Shown one piece after another: positions 45,702-53,514 of a stretch of 64,000 bases of DNA. The notes under the pieces are model-generated. The model was not told where the DNA came from. It saw nothing but the letters and a program-made list of their open reading frames with translations, and ran no database searches. Every line of letters begins with the position of its first letter. Position 1 is the first letter of the stretch. Origin of the DNA: Streptomyces deccanensis (GTDB taxonomy: Bacteria > Actinomycetota > Actinomycetes > Streptomycetales > Streptomycetaceae). The translations under genes and the position numbers were made by a program. Location of the stretch: assembly GCF_022385335.1 (NCBI RefSeq), contig NZ_CP092431.1, positions 496,001-560,000 on the forward strand, given 5' to 3'.

Positions 45702-46322
45702 ATGCCCAGGCACACCCGAGCCCGCACGCTCACCGCACTCGTCGTGGCGGGCCTCACCGCGGGCGCCGCGCTCGCCGCCGGCGCCGTTCCGGCCGCCGCC
45801 GCGAAGGCGGGCGGCGCACCGAAGTACCTGTCGGCCTCCGAGCTCCCGCCGCACCCCTCGTCCTCCTGGACGGCGGGCAAGATCGAGGACGGCGTCCCGG
45901 AGGAGCTCCAGTACTGCCTGGGCGACGCGTTCCTGGCGTACGACGTCAACCACCGCTCCTTCCGGACGGACCTGGAGACCAGTGCCAGGCAGACGGTCGT
46001 CGTCACCGGCAGCGACAGCAAGGCCAAGGCGCTCGCCAAGCGGCTGAACAAGGACTTCCGCGACTGTGTGAGCGAATCCTCCGACCCGGACGTCGAGGCC
46101 GAGTACCGGGACCTCGGGACGCTGCCCGTCGAGGAGGGCGCCCGCGTCCACGGCGTGGCCACGGTCACCTCCTGGGGTGCCATGGACATCCGGCTCCTGT
46201 CGGTGGGCCGGGACGGCAGGACCGTCACGGTCGTGGACTGGGGGCAGATGGGCGGCTTCAAGGGCGCGCCGGTCAAGGCCTTCAAGAAGACGACGACCAC
46301 CGCCGTCAACAAGCTCCACTGA
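45702..46322 (+). CDS. Small secreted protein of unknown function
   Basis: This 206-residue protein has a clear Sec signal peptide (MPRHTRARTLTALVVAGLTAGAALAAG, then AVPAAAA as probable cleavage region). The mature part has two cysteines (QYCLGD and DFRDCVSES) that could form one disulfide, and it is mixed alpha/beta with a final basic helix. I recognise no enzyme motif. The ATG at 45702 was chosen because it gives a proper signal peptide; an in-frame GTG lies a few codons earlier. It diverges from the membrane-anchored HTH gene across 247 bases, which makes shared control plausible. A strong hairpin follows the stop. Confidence 0.78.
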   Translation: MPRHTRARTLTALVVAGLTAGAALAAGAVPAAAAKAGGAPKYLSASELPPHPSSSWTAGKIEDGVPEELQYCLGDAFLAYDVNHRSFRTDLETSARQTVVVTGSDSKAKALAKRLNKDFRDCVSESSDPDVEAEYRDLGTLPVEEGARVHGVATVTSWGAMDIRLLSVGRDGRTVTVVDWGQMGGFKGAPVKAFKKTTTTAVNKLH

Positions 46323-46327
46323 CCGGG

Positions 46328-46364
46328 TCCCGCAGCGCCGGATCGGGGGACCGGCGCTGCGGGA
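46328..46364 (+). terminator. Hairpin terminator after the secreted-protein gene
   Basis: A 14-base stem (TCCCGCAGCGCCGG / CCGGCGCTGCGGGA) with a 9-base loop starts 6 bases after the stop codon of the secreted protein. It has no U-run, as usual in Streptomyces. Confidence 0.75.
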
Positions 46365-46423
46365 ACCCCCGCTGGGGGGGCGGGGACGGTGCGGGCGCGG
46401 GCCCGATGCTCGATGGTGGACGT

Positions 46424-46930
46424 ATGGATGTGAAGGACGTTCTCATCGACGCGTACGGCCGGATCAAGGAGGAGGTCCACGCGGCAGTGGACGGCCTGTC
46501 CCCGGCGCAGCTGCACGACCGCCCCGCGCCCGAGGCCAACTCCGTCGCCTGGCTGGTCTGGCATCTCACCCGGATCCAGGACGACCATGTGGCCGACGCC
46601 GCCGGGCTCGACCAGGTCTGGCTGTCCCAGGGCTGGGAGAAACGCTTCGGACTCGCGCTGCCGCCCCGGGACACGGGCTACGGGCACGACCCGGAGCAGG
46701 TCGCCGCGGTGCGGGTCGACTCGGCCGACCTGCTGACCGGCTACTTCGACGCCGTGCACGCCCAGACTGTGGAGTACGTCCGGGGCCTCACCCCCGACGA
46801 CCTCGACCGCGTCGTGGACGAGCGATGGGCCCCGGCCGTCACCCTCGGCGTACGCCTGATCAGCGTCCTGGCCGACGACCTCCAACACACCGGCCAGGCG
46901 GCGTACGTACGGGGGCTGCTCGGAAGCTAG
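46424..46930 (+). CDS. DinB/DUF664-like four-helix protein
   Basis: This 168-residue protein resembles the DinB/mycothiol-maleylpyruvate-isomerase-type bundle (DUF664). It begins MDVKDVLIDAYGRIKEEVHAAVDGLS. The middle has a metal-ligand-like WLVWHLTRIQDDHVAD, and the end has LADDLQHTGQAAYVRGLL. The His residues (WH, DDH and QH) match the usual three-His metal site. In actinomycetes many such proteins are predicted thiol-dependent transferases using mycothiol or bacillithiol, but this one has no assigned reaction. The ATG at 46424 gives the standard length. It stands alone between a terminator and a convergent unknown gene. Confidence 0.85.
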   Translation: MDVKDVLIDAYGRIKEEVHAAVDGLSPAQLHDRPAPEANSVAWLVWHLTRIQDDHVADAAGLDQVWLSQGWEKRFGLALPPRDTGYGHDPEQVAAVRVDSADLLTGYFDAVHAQTVEYVRGLTPDDLDRVVDERWAPAVTLGVRLISVLADDLQHTGQAAYVRGLLGS

Positions 46931-47111
46931 GACGGCCCCGAAGGGCGGGTGCGGGGTCCAGGAGATCCGCAAGGCTCGTGGGTGAATTCGGCCCCGCGGA
47001 CGCCACGGTGCCGACGGGGGACCTGCGGGGCATCGACCTCCCGGAGCAGGAGATACACGCGCCGACCTGGCCCCCCGACACCGCCCGGCCGCCGCGGTCG
47101 GCGGGCGCTCG

Positions 47112-47717
47112 TCAGCCGCCAGCCGTACCGGGGCGGGGGTCGGCCGACCTGATGCGGTCGTTGAGGGCGGCAAAGGACACCGGCAGACCAGCCGCCGCGC
47201 GAACCGCGCTCAGACTGACACTGTCCGAGTCCAGGGTGGCCACCACTGGGAGGGAGAGTACATAGAACTCCCACTGAGCGGTGTCGAGTGGTTCGTAGAC
47301 CGCGTGTTCACGGGCGACCTGAACGGCGAAAACGTAGACGTCGGCGTTGTACGACTTCTCCTCCGAGTAGCCGCGATCGGGTGACCACGTGCGAGCGCGG
47401 AGCCCACTGAAGCGGATGTGAGACGGCGTGCGCTGCTCCCAGGCCTGCAGGTAGGCGCCGGCCTTGACTTCGATGCGCAGGCCGTCGTCGGTTTCGACGT
47501 CGTGGCTGGCCCATTCCACACGGGGCTCATGGGAGCCGACTGCCTGATGAACCAGGAATTCGGCGAACAGACCGCGGGTGTTGTTCATACGAAGGTCAGG
47601 CATGGCGAACCGCCAGAAGTCGACCACCGTCACGTCCGGAACGCCGATGACTGACTCGTCTCCGCGGAGCGGTGGCACGGGCCGCGGAGTCAAGGGCAGA
47701 TGGGCCGGCTGCTTCAT
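47112..47717 (-). CDS. Candidate PD-(D/E)XK nuclease-fold protein
   Basis: I do not recognise this 201-residue protein by name. It carries a motif series like PD-(D/E)XK enzymes: Glu53 in a helix (GLFAEFLVHQAVG), an acidic pair at Asp77-Asp78, and Glu83-x-Lys85 in RIEVKAGAYLQAW. An aromatic, Ser-rich strand (PSHIRFSG) and an FAVQVA strand follow. This spacing fits a restriction-endonuclease-like core. The ATG at 47717 is preferred over an upstream start at 47756. Base composition is visibly lower in G+C than in the flanking genes, which hints at transfer. No methyltransferase gene is adjacent, so a classic restriction pair is not supported. Confidence 0.6.
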   Translation of the reverse strand: MKQPAHLPLTPRPVPPLRGDESVIGVPDVTVVDFWRFAMPDLRMNNTRGLFAEFLVHQAVGSHEPRVEWASHDVETDDGLRIEVKAGAYLQAWEQRTPSHIRFSGLRARTWSPDRGYSEEKSYNADVYVFAVQVAREHAVYEPLDTAQWEFYVLSLPVVATLDSDSVSLSAVRAAAGLPVSFAALNDRIRSADPRPGTAGG

Positions 47718-47881
47718 GGCCCGCAGTCTGCCAGTGAGCCGTGGGCGCTTGCGCACCTGCCGTCAGCAGCCCTTGCCGAGCCGGTGTCTGCGCGACGGCG
47801 GGCAGCGTCATACTCGTGTGGAACCGGTGTCCCGTCGGTGTCCTGCACGGGGGCCTGGATGCCGGACCCGTCGGCTCCAGG

Positions 47882-48712
47882 TCAGACAGGGCCGACGGGA
47901 GCTGTCCTGGGGGCCGGGGCCGGGACGACGGGCCGGGCAGGGCGGGTGACGAAGAGCCACACGCAGAGCCCGACAGCCGTGAGGAATCCGCCGAGCAGCA
48001 CGGCGACCACGACAGCGATGGGCACCGAACAGCCTTCCCCGGCGACCCCCATCGTCGTCACCACGCTCAACAGGCAGACGGTCACGACCAAGAGCCCGCC
48101 CACTGCGGTCGCCCGAACGGCCCCGCCGCCGGCCACCCGGATCCCGTCCAGACCCGAACGGCCGTAGGCGGCGAACCCCACGACGGAGACAACGAGCACC
48201 AACGACAGCAACACCAGGATCATCACACCCAGCCAGTCGGGGGCTCTTCCTCCGTGGTACGCCTTGCCATAGGCGTACGCCCCGTCGCACAGGAGCGCGA
48301 AGATCGGCAAGGGCGCGCACTGACCGAGCAGGCGCCGGGCATAGTGGACAGGGTCGTACGGCAGCACGCCCTCGATCAGCAGGACGGCGGCGAAAATGAG
48401 CAGCGCTCCGGCGACCGAGAAGCCGACGCCGGCCACAACGTGCTCGAACAGCGCCCGGCCGGGGTTGCGTCCGTCGGCCGCGACGATGCAGTAGGTCAGA
48501 GAACTGAAGACCAGCCCAAGCAGGGCGGCGAGGAGGGCGGGAAGCGCCTGACCGAGTGCCTGTTCTCGGCGGCCGGTCGGCGCGGCCTCGCCGAGGAAGT
48601 GGGAGATGACGATGAACACGGCCGCCAGCGCGAACCCGGCCAGCACTCCGGAGAGTTGAGAATAGAGCTCGGCGATCGTCCCGACTTCGAGGGACGGGGG
48701 CTGGCAGCGCAC
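47882..48712 (-). CDS. Multi-pass membrane protein of unknown function
   Basis: This 276-residue protein has about eight hydrophobic helices (for example GVLAGFALAAVFIVISHF, ALLAALLGLVFSSLTYC, GVMILVLLSLVLVVSVVGF and PIAVVVAVLLGGFLTAVGL) and short loops. I recognise no family motif. An open frame extends to 48934, but the upstream part is Arg-rich and unlikely to be coding. The GTG at 48712 has GGAG 6 bases ahead and gives MRCQPPSLEVGTIAELYSQLSG. It lies upstream of the nuclease-like gene on the same strand with a 164-base gap, so co-transcription is possible but not shown. Confidence 0.7.
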   Translation of the reverse strand: MRCQPPSLEVGTIAELYSQLSGVLAGFALAAVFIVISHFLGEAAPTGRREQALGQALPALLAALLGLVFSSLTYCIVAADGRNPGRALFEHVVAGVGFSVAGALLIFAAVLLIEGVLPYDPVHYARRLLGQCAPLPIFALLCDGAYAYGKAYHGGRAPDWLGVMILVLLSLVLVVSVVGFAAYGRSGLDGIRVAGGGAVRATAVGGLLVVTVCLLSVVTTMGVAGEGCSVPIAVVVAVLLGGFLTAVGLCVWLFVTRPARPVVPAPAPRTAPVGPV

Positions 48713-49060
48713 AGGCGGCTCCGACGTGGACGACGAAAGCCGTAGCGTGCTCCGGAGTGGGCCGCCCCCGTGGGAGATCGAGGCTTTCCGACATCGGCGA
48801 CGGGTTCGCACGCTAGGGTCTCCAGCGCAAAGTGGATCCTGTTGCTGAATGATCACGTCCGGACTTGGGAAGCGGCCGTCGTTCGGGACGGCCATGCCAC
48901 GACGCGCCCGGCGGACGCGCCGCGATCGCCTCATCCGTCGTGTGCGCGTGGAGGCAGTCGTGATCAGTGCACCGACGACGGTCGGCCGAGACGTGGCCCC
49001 GCTTCGTCCAGGAAGCGGTGCAGGTCCGTCAGTTCAGGCCGACCGTCGTGCGGGAGCGGC
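48713..49060. other. Intergenic region without a recognised gene
   Basis: These 348 bases separate the membrane protein gene from the adenosine deaminase stop. Short frames exist on both strands, but none has a family motif or a good start. I see no tRNA and no strong hairpin. Confidence 0.45.
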
Positions 49061-50137
49061 TCAGCGGTCGGACGCCGCCGCGTAACCCGGGAGTACCACG
49101 TTCTCGATGAGGGCGTTGCGCTCGTCGAACGGGATGAAGGCGCTCTTCACCGCGTTCACCGTGACCGTGCGCAGGTCGTCGAGGGTCCAGTCGGCCTCGT
49201 CGACGAGCAGGGACATCTCGCGGGTCATGGTGGTGCCGGAGACCAGCCGGTTGTCGGTGTTGAGGGTGACGCGGAAGCCGAGGTCCCGCAGGGCCGTGAT
49301 CGGGTGGTCGGCGATGGAGGTGGCCGCGCCGGTCTGGAGGTTGGACGTGGGGCACATCTCCAGGGCGATACGGCGATCGCGGACCCAGCCCGCGAGCCGG
49401 CCGAGCTTGCCGTCCACGATGTCCTCGGTGATGCGCACGCCGTGGCCGACGCGCTGGGCGCCGCACACCTGGAGGGCCTGGTGGATGCTGGGCAGGCCGT
49501 GGGCCTCGCCGGCGTGGATGGTGAAGGGGACGCTCTCCCGGCGCAGGTGCTCGAAGGCGGCCAGGTGGTCGGCGGGCGGGAAGCCGTCCTCGGCGCCAGC
49601 GATGTCGAAGCCGACGACCCCGGCGTCCCGGAAGGCCACGGCCAGGTCGGCGGCCTCGCGGACGCGGTCGAACATCCGCATCCCGCACAGCAGCGTGCCG
49701 ACGCGGACCGGGGTGCCCTGGGCCGCCGCCTTGGCCATGCCGGCGGCCAGGCCCTCCTGCACGGTCTCGACGACCTCCGCCATCGTCAGCCCGCCGTTGA
49801 CGTTCAGCTCGGGCGCGTAGCGGACCTCGCCGTAGACGACCCCGTCCGCGGCCAGGTCGAGGACGTACTCCTCGGCCGCGCGCAGCAGGCCCTCGCGGGT
49901 CTGCAGCACCGCGAGGGTGTGCTCGAACGTGGCTATGTACCGCACCAGGTCACCGGAGTTGGCCGCCTCGTAGAACCAGGCGGCGAGGCCCTCCGGGTCG
50001 GTCTCCGGAAGGGTGTGGCCGACCTCCGCCGCGAGCTCCACGAGCGTGGCGGGGCGCAGACCGCCGTCGAGGTGGTCGTGCAGGACGGCCTTGGGGAGGC
50101 GGCGGATCACATCGGCATCTATGCGCGTAGCACTCAT
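49061..50137 (-). CDS. add: Adenosine deaminase
   Basis: This 358-residue zinc enzyme converts adenosine (or deoxyadenosine) to inosine in purine salvage. It has the metal motif [12 protein letters not shown] near the N-terminus, [10 protein letters not shown] with zinc His and catalytic Glu, [20 protein letters not shown] and [11 protein letters not shown] with the zinc Asp. It is probably cytoplasmic. The ATG at 50137 gives full family length. A VOC-family gene lies 52 bases upstream on the same strand and may share its transcript. Confidence 0.95.
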   Translation of the reverse strand: MSATRIDADVIRRLPKAVLHDHLDGGLRPATLVELAAEVGHTLPETDPEGLAAWFYEAANSGDLVRYIATFEHTLAVLQTREGLLRAAEEYVLDLAADGVVYGEVRYAPELNVNGGLTMAEVVETVQEGLAAGMAKAAAQGTPVRVGTLLCGMRMFDRVREAADLAVAFRDAGVVGFDIAGAEDGFPPADHLAAFEHLRRESVPFTIHAGEAHGLPSIHQALQVCGAQRVGHGVRITEDIVDGKLGRLAGWVRDRRIALEMCPTSNLQTGAATSIADHPITALRDLGFRVTLNTDNRLVSGTTMTREMSLLVDEADWTLDDLRTVTVNAVKSAFIPFDERNALIENVVLPGYAAASDR

Positions 50138-50189
50138 GGCGTTCGTTCCTCGGCAGGTGGTGCGGTGGGGTGGGTCGGGAGGGGGCGGT

Positions 50190-50585
50190 TCAGCCGGTGG
50201 CGGGCTGGAGGAGGTCCCAGCGGTTGCCGTACAGGTCCTCGAAGACGGCGACCGAGCCGTACGGCTCGTGGCGCGGCTCCTCCAGGAACCTGACGCCCGC
50301 GGCCCGCATCCGGGCGTGATCGCGGGCGAAGTCGTCGGTGTGCAGGAAGAACCCCACGCGCCCGCCGGTCTGATCGCCGATCCGGGCGCGCTGGGCCTCG
50401 TCCTTGGCCCGCGCCAGCAGCAGTCCGCCGCTCTGCCCCTCGCTCCCGGGCTCGACGACGACCCAGCGGCCGCCGCCGGGCCTCGGTTCGTCCTCGACGA
50501 GCGTGAAGCCGAGCGCCTCGGTGTAGAAGCGGATCGCCTCGTCGTAGTCGTCGACCACGAGGGTGACCAGGGCAATGCGTCTCAT
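50190..50585 (-). CDS. VOC/glyoxalase-family protein
   Basis: This 131-residue protein has the paired beta-alpha-beta-beta-beta fold. It begins [27 protein letters not shown], has LVEDEPRP and a central [16 protein letters not shown], and ends [17 protein letters not shown]. The Glu/Asp residues in YGNRWDLL and the acidic start are typical metal-site positions. The family includes glyoxalases, dioxygenases and antibiotic-resistance proteins, so the reaction cannot be assigned. The ATG at 50585 was chosen over an upstream in-frame start because it fits family length. Confidence 0.85.
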   Translation of the reverse strand: MRRIALVTLVVDDYDEAIRFYTEALGFTLVEDEPRPGGGRWVVVEPGSEGQSGGLLLARAKDEAQRARIGDQTGGRVGFFLHTDDFARDHARMRAAGVRFLEEPRHEPYGSVAVFEDLYGNRWDLLQPATG

Positions 50586-50686
50586 CGGGGCCTCTCGGGT
50601 CGCTCGGGGTTCCCGGGAGGTTATACGTAACACGCGCCGGAGGCAAGTGGCATTCTTCCCGTACGTCCGGGAGGCCCCGGAGCACG

Positions 50687-50719
50687 CCCGAGGCCCCCTG
50701 CTCGGCAGGGGGCCTCGGG
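50687..50719 (-). terminator. Strong hairpin terminator
   Basis: A perfect 15-base stem (CCCGAGGCCCCCTGC / GCAGGGGGCCTCGGG) with a 3-base loop lies 38 bases after the stop of the leftward 440-residue gene. It would separate that gene from the VOC and adenosine deaminase genes. Confidence 0.8.
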
Positions 50720-50757
50720 ACTTAGGGCTGGAGACTCGGGAGGGTGTCAGCCGGCGG

Positions 50758-52080
50758 TCACTCGCCCGGCGACGCCTTGCGCAGGGCGGCGATGCAGGTG
50801 CTCAGTGCCTGCTGGAGCTCCTCAAGGCGCTGCAGCATGTCGTCCTCGTAGATGGCGTCGAGGTCGACGGCGTCGTCGAGGGTCAGCTCCTCGAAGACCT
50901 TCGTCGCCTTCTGGAGGCTGCTGTAGAACTTGGTCCGCCGCTCCTGGACCCGCAGTTCGGGGTCGGACTCCACGGCCTGGACGACGAGTTCCTTGACGGT
51001 GTCGTAGGCCTCCGTCGCCCACTCGCCGGTGTCCTCGTCGTCGTCGAGCTCGTCGATGAGGGACAGGTGCCGTTCCGCCTCGGCGCGCAGCTCGGCGGTG
51101 GCGTCGATCACCTGGCCGGCCGGGGTCTTGACCTGCCCGTTCTCGACGATCTGCCGCACGTAGCCGATACGGCTGGCCGCCTGGGTCTCGCTGGCGACGG
51201 CCTTCTTCAGCTCGTCGGTGCGGGCGATGTCGCGGGCCAGCTCGGTCTGGAGGGAGGGGTCCTCCTTGAGGCGGTCCAGCAGCGCGGCGCGGGCCGCCTG
51301 CGCGGTGGAGGGGTCGGCGAGGATCGCGGCGCGCAGCGCGGTGGGGTTCTCGGCGACCTCCAGCGCCTTGGTCGGGCGGATGCCCTCGGCCTCGGCCGCC
51401 GCCGTGATCGCGGTGCCCCGGTCGGAGGTCGCGCTGGAGCGGGAGCTGTAGTAGGACAGCCACACGTCCGAGTCGGGGAGGTCGATCTCCGCGCCGGGGG
51501 TCAGTGCCTCGAAGTGCGGGACCATGCCGTCGTCGGCGGCCCTGTCCCAGGCCTTGTAGTAGCGCATGACCCGCTCCGGCGAGCATCCGGCCAGCTCGGC
51601 GAAGTGCTTCGCCGACACCTTCGCCGTCTCGCCCGGCAGTTCCCCGCCGGGACGCACACTGCGCGCCACCTTGAGTGCGAAGGCCCAGCCGCCGGTGCGC
51701 GCGTACACCCCGAACTCACGGGCGTCCCGCGCGACTTGCTCATCCACGACGCCGACGGGGGCGTCGTCGCCGTGCGCCTGCGCGGGGATCTCGTCGCCGG
51801 ACGACGTCCCGGGGATCTCGTCGCCGGAGGACGACTGAGGAACCTCGCCACCGGTCGACGGTGCGGGGACCTCGTCGGCCGTCTGCCGGGTGGGGGCCGA
51901 CTCACCAGAGGGCTGGGGCTGTGCCGGTACCTCGGCCGTGGGCGGGGCGGTGGAGGGCTGCGCCTCGGCCGCTCCGGGCTCGACCCAGAAACCCTCGTCC
52001 CGCGTCGGCGCTCCTCCGGTCGCGGGCGCCTCGTCGGCGGGCGGTACGGCCGGTGCGGAGTGGGCGGTGGGTACGCTCAC
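50758..52080 (-). CDS. Conserved hypothetical protein with possible HTH and acidic helical tail
   Basis: I do not recognise this 440-residue protein. Residues 1-130 are low-complexity Pro/Ala/Thr/Gly with a repeated GDEIP unit. A central domain follows: EFGVYARTGGWAFALKVARSVRPG, then SAKHFAELAGCSPERVMRYYKAWDRAA, which could be a helix-turn-helix. The remaining 250 residues are strongly helical and acidic, with LRAAILADPSTAQAARAALLDRL and a possible coiled coil near the end. There is no signal peptide or membrane helix. The GTG at 52080 has GGGAGAG 6 bases upstream. A DNA-binding or partition-like role is only a guess from the HTH-like segment. Confidence 0.75.
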   Translation of the reverse strand: MSVPTAHSAPAVPPADEAPATGGAPTRDEGFWVEPGAAEAQPSTAPPTAEVPAQPQPSGESAPTRQTADEVPAPSTGGEVPQSSSGDEIPGTSSGDEIPAQAHGDDAPVGVVDEQVARDAREFGVYARTGGWAFALKVARSVRPGGELPGETAKVSAKHFAELAGCSPERVMRYYKAWDRAADDGMVPHFEALTPGAEIDLPDSDVWLSYYSSRSSATSDRGTAITAAAEAEGIRPTKALEVAENPTALRAAILADPSTAQAARAALLDRLKEDPSLQTELARDIARTDELKKAVASETQAASRIGYVRQIVENGQVKTPAGQVIDATAELRAEAERHLSLIDELDDDEDTGEWATEAYDTVKELVVQAVESDPELRVQERRTKFYSSLQKATKVFEELTLDDAVDLDAIYEDDMLQRLEELQQALSTCIAALRKASPGE

Positions 52081-52160
52081 GGGTGACTCTCCCGGGTGGT
52101 GACGAACGGCAGGGACAGAACCGGCAGCCTATATGAACCCGTTGGTGCCCCTTTGCCGGG

Positions 52161-52220
52161 ACGCCCCGCCTCGGCGGAGGGCGTTCGCGGACGTCCCGCC
52201 TCGGCGAGGGCGTTCGCCGG
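52161..52220. repeat. Imperfect 30-bp tandem duplication
   Basis: Two adjacent 30-base units (52161-52190 and 52191-52220) share the cores CCCGCCTCGGCG and AGGGCGTTCGC. They lie between the chitinase terminator and the start of the 440-residue gene, with part of a third unit after them. No function is evident. Confidence 0.6.
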
Positions 52221-52260
52221 CGCCCCGCCCGGTGGAAGCGTTCGGAGGGTGGCGCCGCCC

Positions 52261-52295
52261 GTCCGCCGCGTCGGGCCGAGAGCGACGCGGCGGAC
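52261..52295 (-). terminator. Chitinase terminator hairpin
   Basis: A perfect 12-base stem (GTCCGCCGCGTC / GACGCGGCGGAC) with an 11-base loop lies 40 bases after the chitinase stop codon. Confidence 0.75.
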
Positions 52296-52334
52296 AGCGG
52301 GTCACCGAGCGTCCCGCCGCCCGCCGCGGCCGCG

Positions 52335-53222
52335 TCAGCAGTACAGGTTGCCGCCCGCGGACGTGCCGAGGATCTGGACGAACCGCTGGTACGCGCTGAC
52401 CCGGCTCTGCACCTGTGCGGGGTTCTTGCCGTCGCACTCCAGCGAGCCGTTGATGCTGCGGATGGTGTGCCCGAATCCGGCGCCGTTCACCATGGCGTTG
52501 TGGCCGGTCATGGTGCCGGGGCCGGTCTGGGTGTTCCAGTACCACAGGGCGGTCTTCCAGGCGACGGCCGCGTCGTTCTGGACCAGCCAGGGGTTGCCCA
52601 GGAGGTTCAGGCCGAGTGCGTCGCCCGCCGCCTTGTAGTTGAAGTTCCAGCTGAGCTGGATCGGGCCGCGCCCGTAGTAGGCCGCCTGTCCGGCCGGGCA
52701 GCCGTACGGCCGGCCCCAGTCGCAGTAGGTGGGGTAGTTGGCGGTGTTCTGCTCGACGATGTGGACGAGGCCGCCGGTCTCGTGGTTGACGTTGGCGAGG
52801 AACGCCGCCGCCTCCTGCTTCTTGACGGTGTCGCTGCCGGTGGTGGCGAAGGCCGGGAAGGCGCTCATCGCCGCCCGCAGTCCGCTGTACGTGTAGAACG
52901 AGTTCCGGTTCGGGAACATCTGGTTGAACTGCGCCTCGCTCACCACGAACCCGGAGGGGTTGGTGGGGCCGTTCTCGCAGGCGTACGGCTCCCAGTACCA
53001 GGTGCTGATGGTCGGGTCGTACCCCGGGTTGGCGTGCTCGGCGATGTACGCCCTGCCGTCGGTGTAGCGCACGATGTCACCGGCCGCGTAGGACCGGCCG
53101 GCCACCCAGCTCGCGTAGCTCGAACAGGGGGCGGCGGACGCGCTCTGGGCGGGCAGCAGCAGGGGGGTGGAACCGCCGATGACCAGCGCGGTCAGCAGGG
53201 CGGATATGCGGCGCCTCGACAC
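52335..53222 (-). CDS. Secreted family-19 chitinase with chitin-binding domain
   Basis: This 295-residue exoenzyme hydrolyses chitin. Domains in order: a signal peptide (MSRRRISALLTALVIGGST, cleavage after SASA); a small CBM5/12-type binding domain (ASWVAGRSYAAGDIVRY, then YWEPYAC); and a GH19 catalytic domain with the catalytic Glu in NVNHETGG, followed by YYGRGPIQLSWNFNYKAAG. It ends with a Cys that probably pairs with an earlier one. The GTG at 53222, with AAGGAG 8 bases ahead, gives a proper signal peptide. Upstream, a DasR-like box and direct repeats point to control by N-acetylglucosamine signals, the usual regulation of Streptomyces chitinases. Confidence 0.95.
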   Translation of the reverse strand: MSRRRISALLTALVIGGSTPLLLPAQSASAAPCSSYASWVAGRSYAAGDIVRYTDGRAYIAEHANPGYDPTISTWYWEPYACENGPTNPSGFVVSEAQFNQMFPNRNSFYTYSGLRAAMSAFPAFATTGSDTVKKQEAAAFLANVNHETGGLVHIVEQNTANYPTYCDWGRPYGCPAGQAAYYGRGPIQLSWNFNYKAAGDALGLNLLGNPWLVQNDAAVAWKTALWYWNTQTGPGTMTGHNAMVNGAGFGHTIRSINGSLECDGKNPAQVQSRVSAYQRFVQILGTSAGGNLYC

Positions 53223-53365
53223 GTGACCAACTCCTTCGTGGAGCACGGCCGCACCCGGGCGGGGGCCCGAGGGCATGACGAAGAGGTCCCTCGCGCGCAC
53301 GTGCCGGCGGGGCCGGCCACGGCGTGGGGGCGGCCGTGGTGGGGGTGTGGGGCTCACTCAACCGC

Positions 53366-53401
53366 GTTGGTCTGTACCAGTCAAGGGTGTAGACCAGTCA
53401 A
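53366..53401 (-). promoter_or_regulatory. DasR-like box and direct repeats before the chitinase
   Basis: GTTGGTCTGTACCAGT at 53366-53381 matches the core of the remembered DasR site (ACTGGTCTAGACCACT) at 10 of 12 central positions. A second half-site, TAGACCAGT, follows, and ACCAGTCAA is directly repeated 17 bases apart (53376 and 53393). Such repeats are typical of Streptomyces chitinase promoters. Confidence 0.65.
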
Positions 53402-53514
53402 CTCACATGACGGCAGGTCAGACCTCCGGCGGCCACCTCACGAGCGATCTCCGGCGCTCACCGACAGCGGTCATCGGCACTCGCCCGGCCGGTCACGCAA
53501 GGGCTGCCGCCCGG

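Noticed and set aside
46931..47111. Open frame continuing past the DinB-like gene with LRGIDLPEQEIHAP
   Set aside because: It lacks a credible start and family match. It could be a decayed fragment, but the evidence is too thin.
47112..48712. Restriction-modification or toxin-antitoxin pair
   Set aside because: No methyltransferase, specificity subunit or small antitoxin-like gene is adjacent. Only a candidate nuclease fold and a membrane protein are present.
48713..49060. Possible small gene or transposon remnant
   Set aside because: Short frames lack starts and motifs, and no inverted terminal repeats or transposase motif was found.
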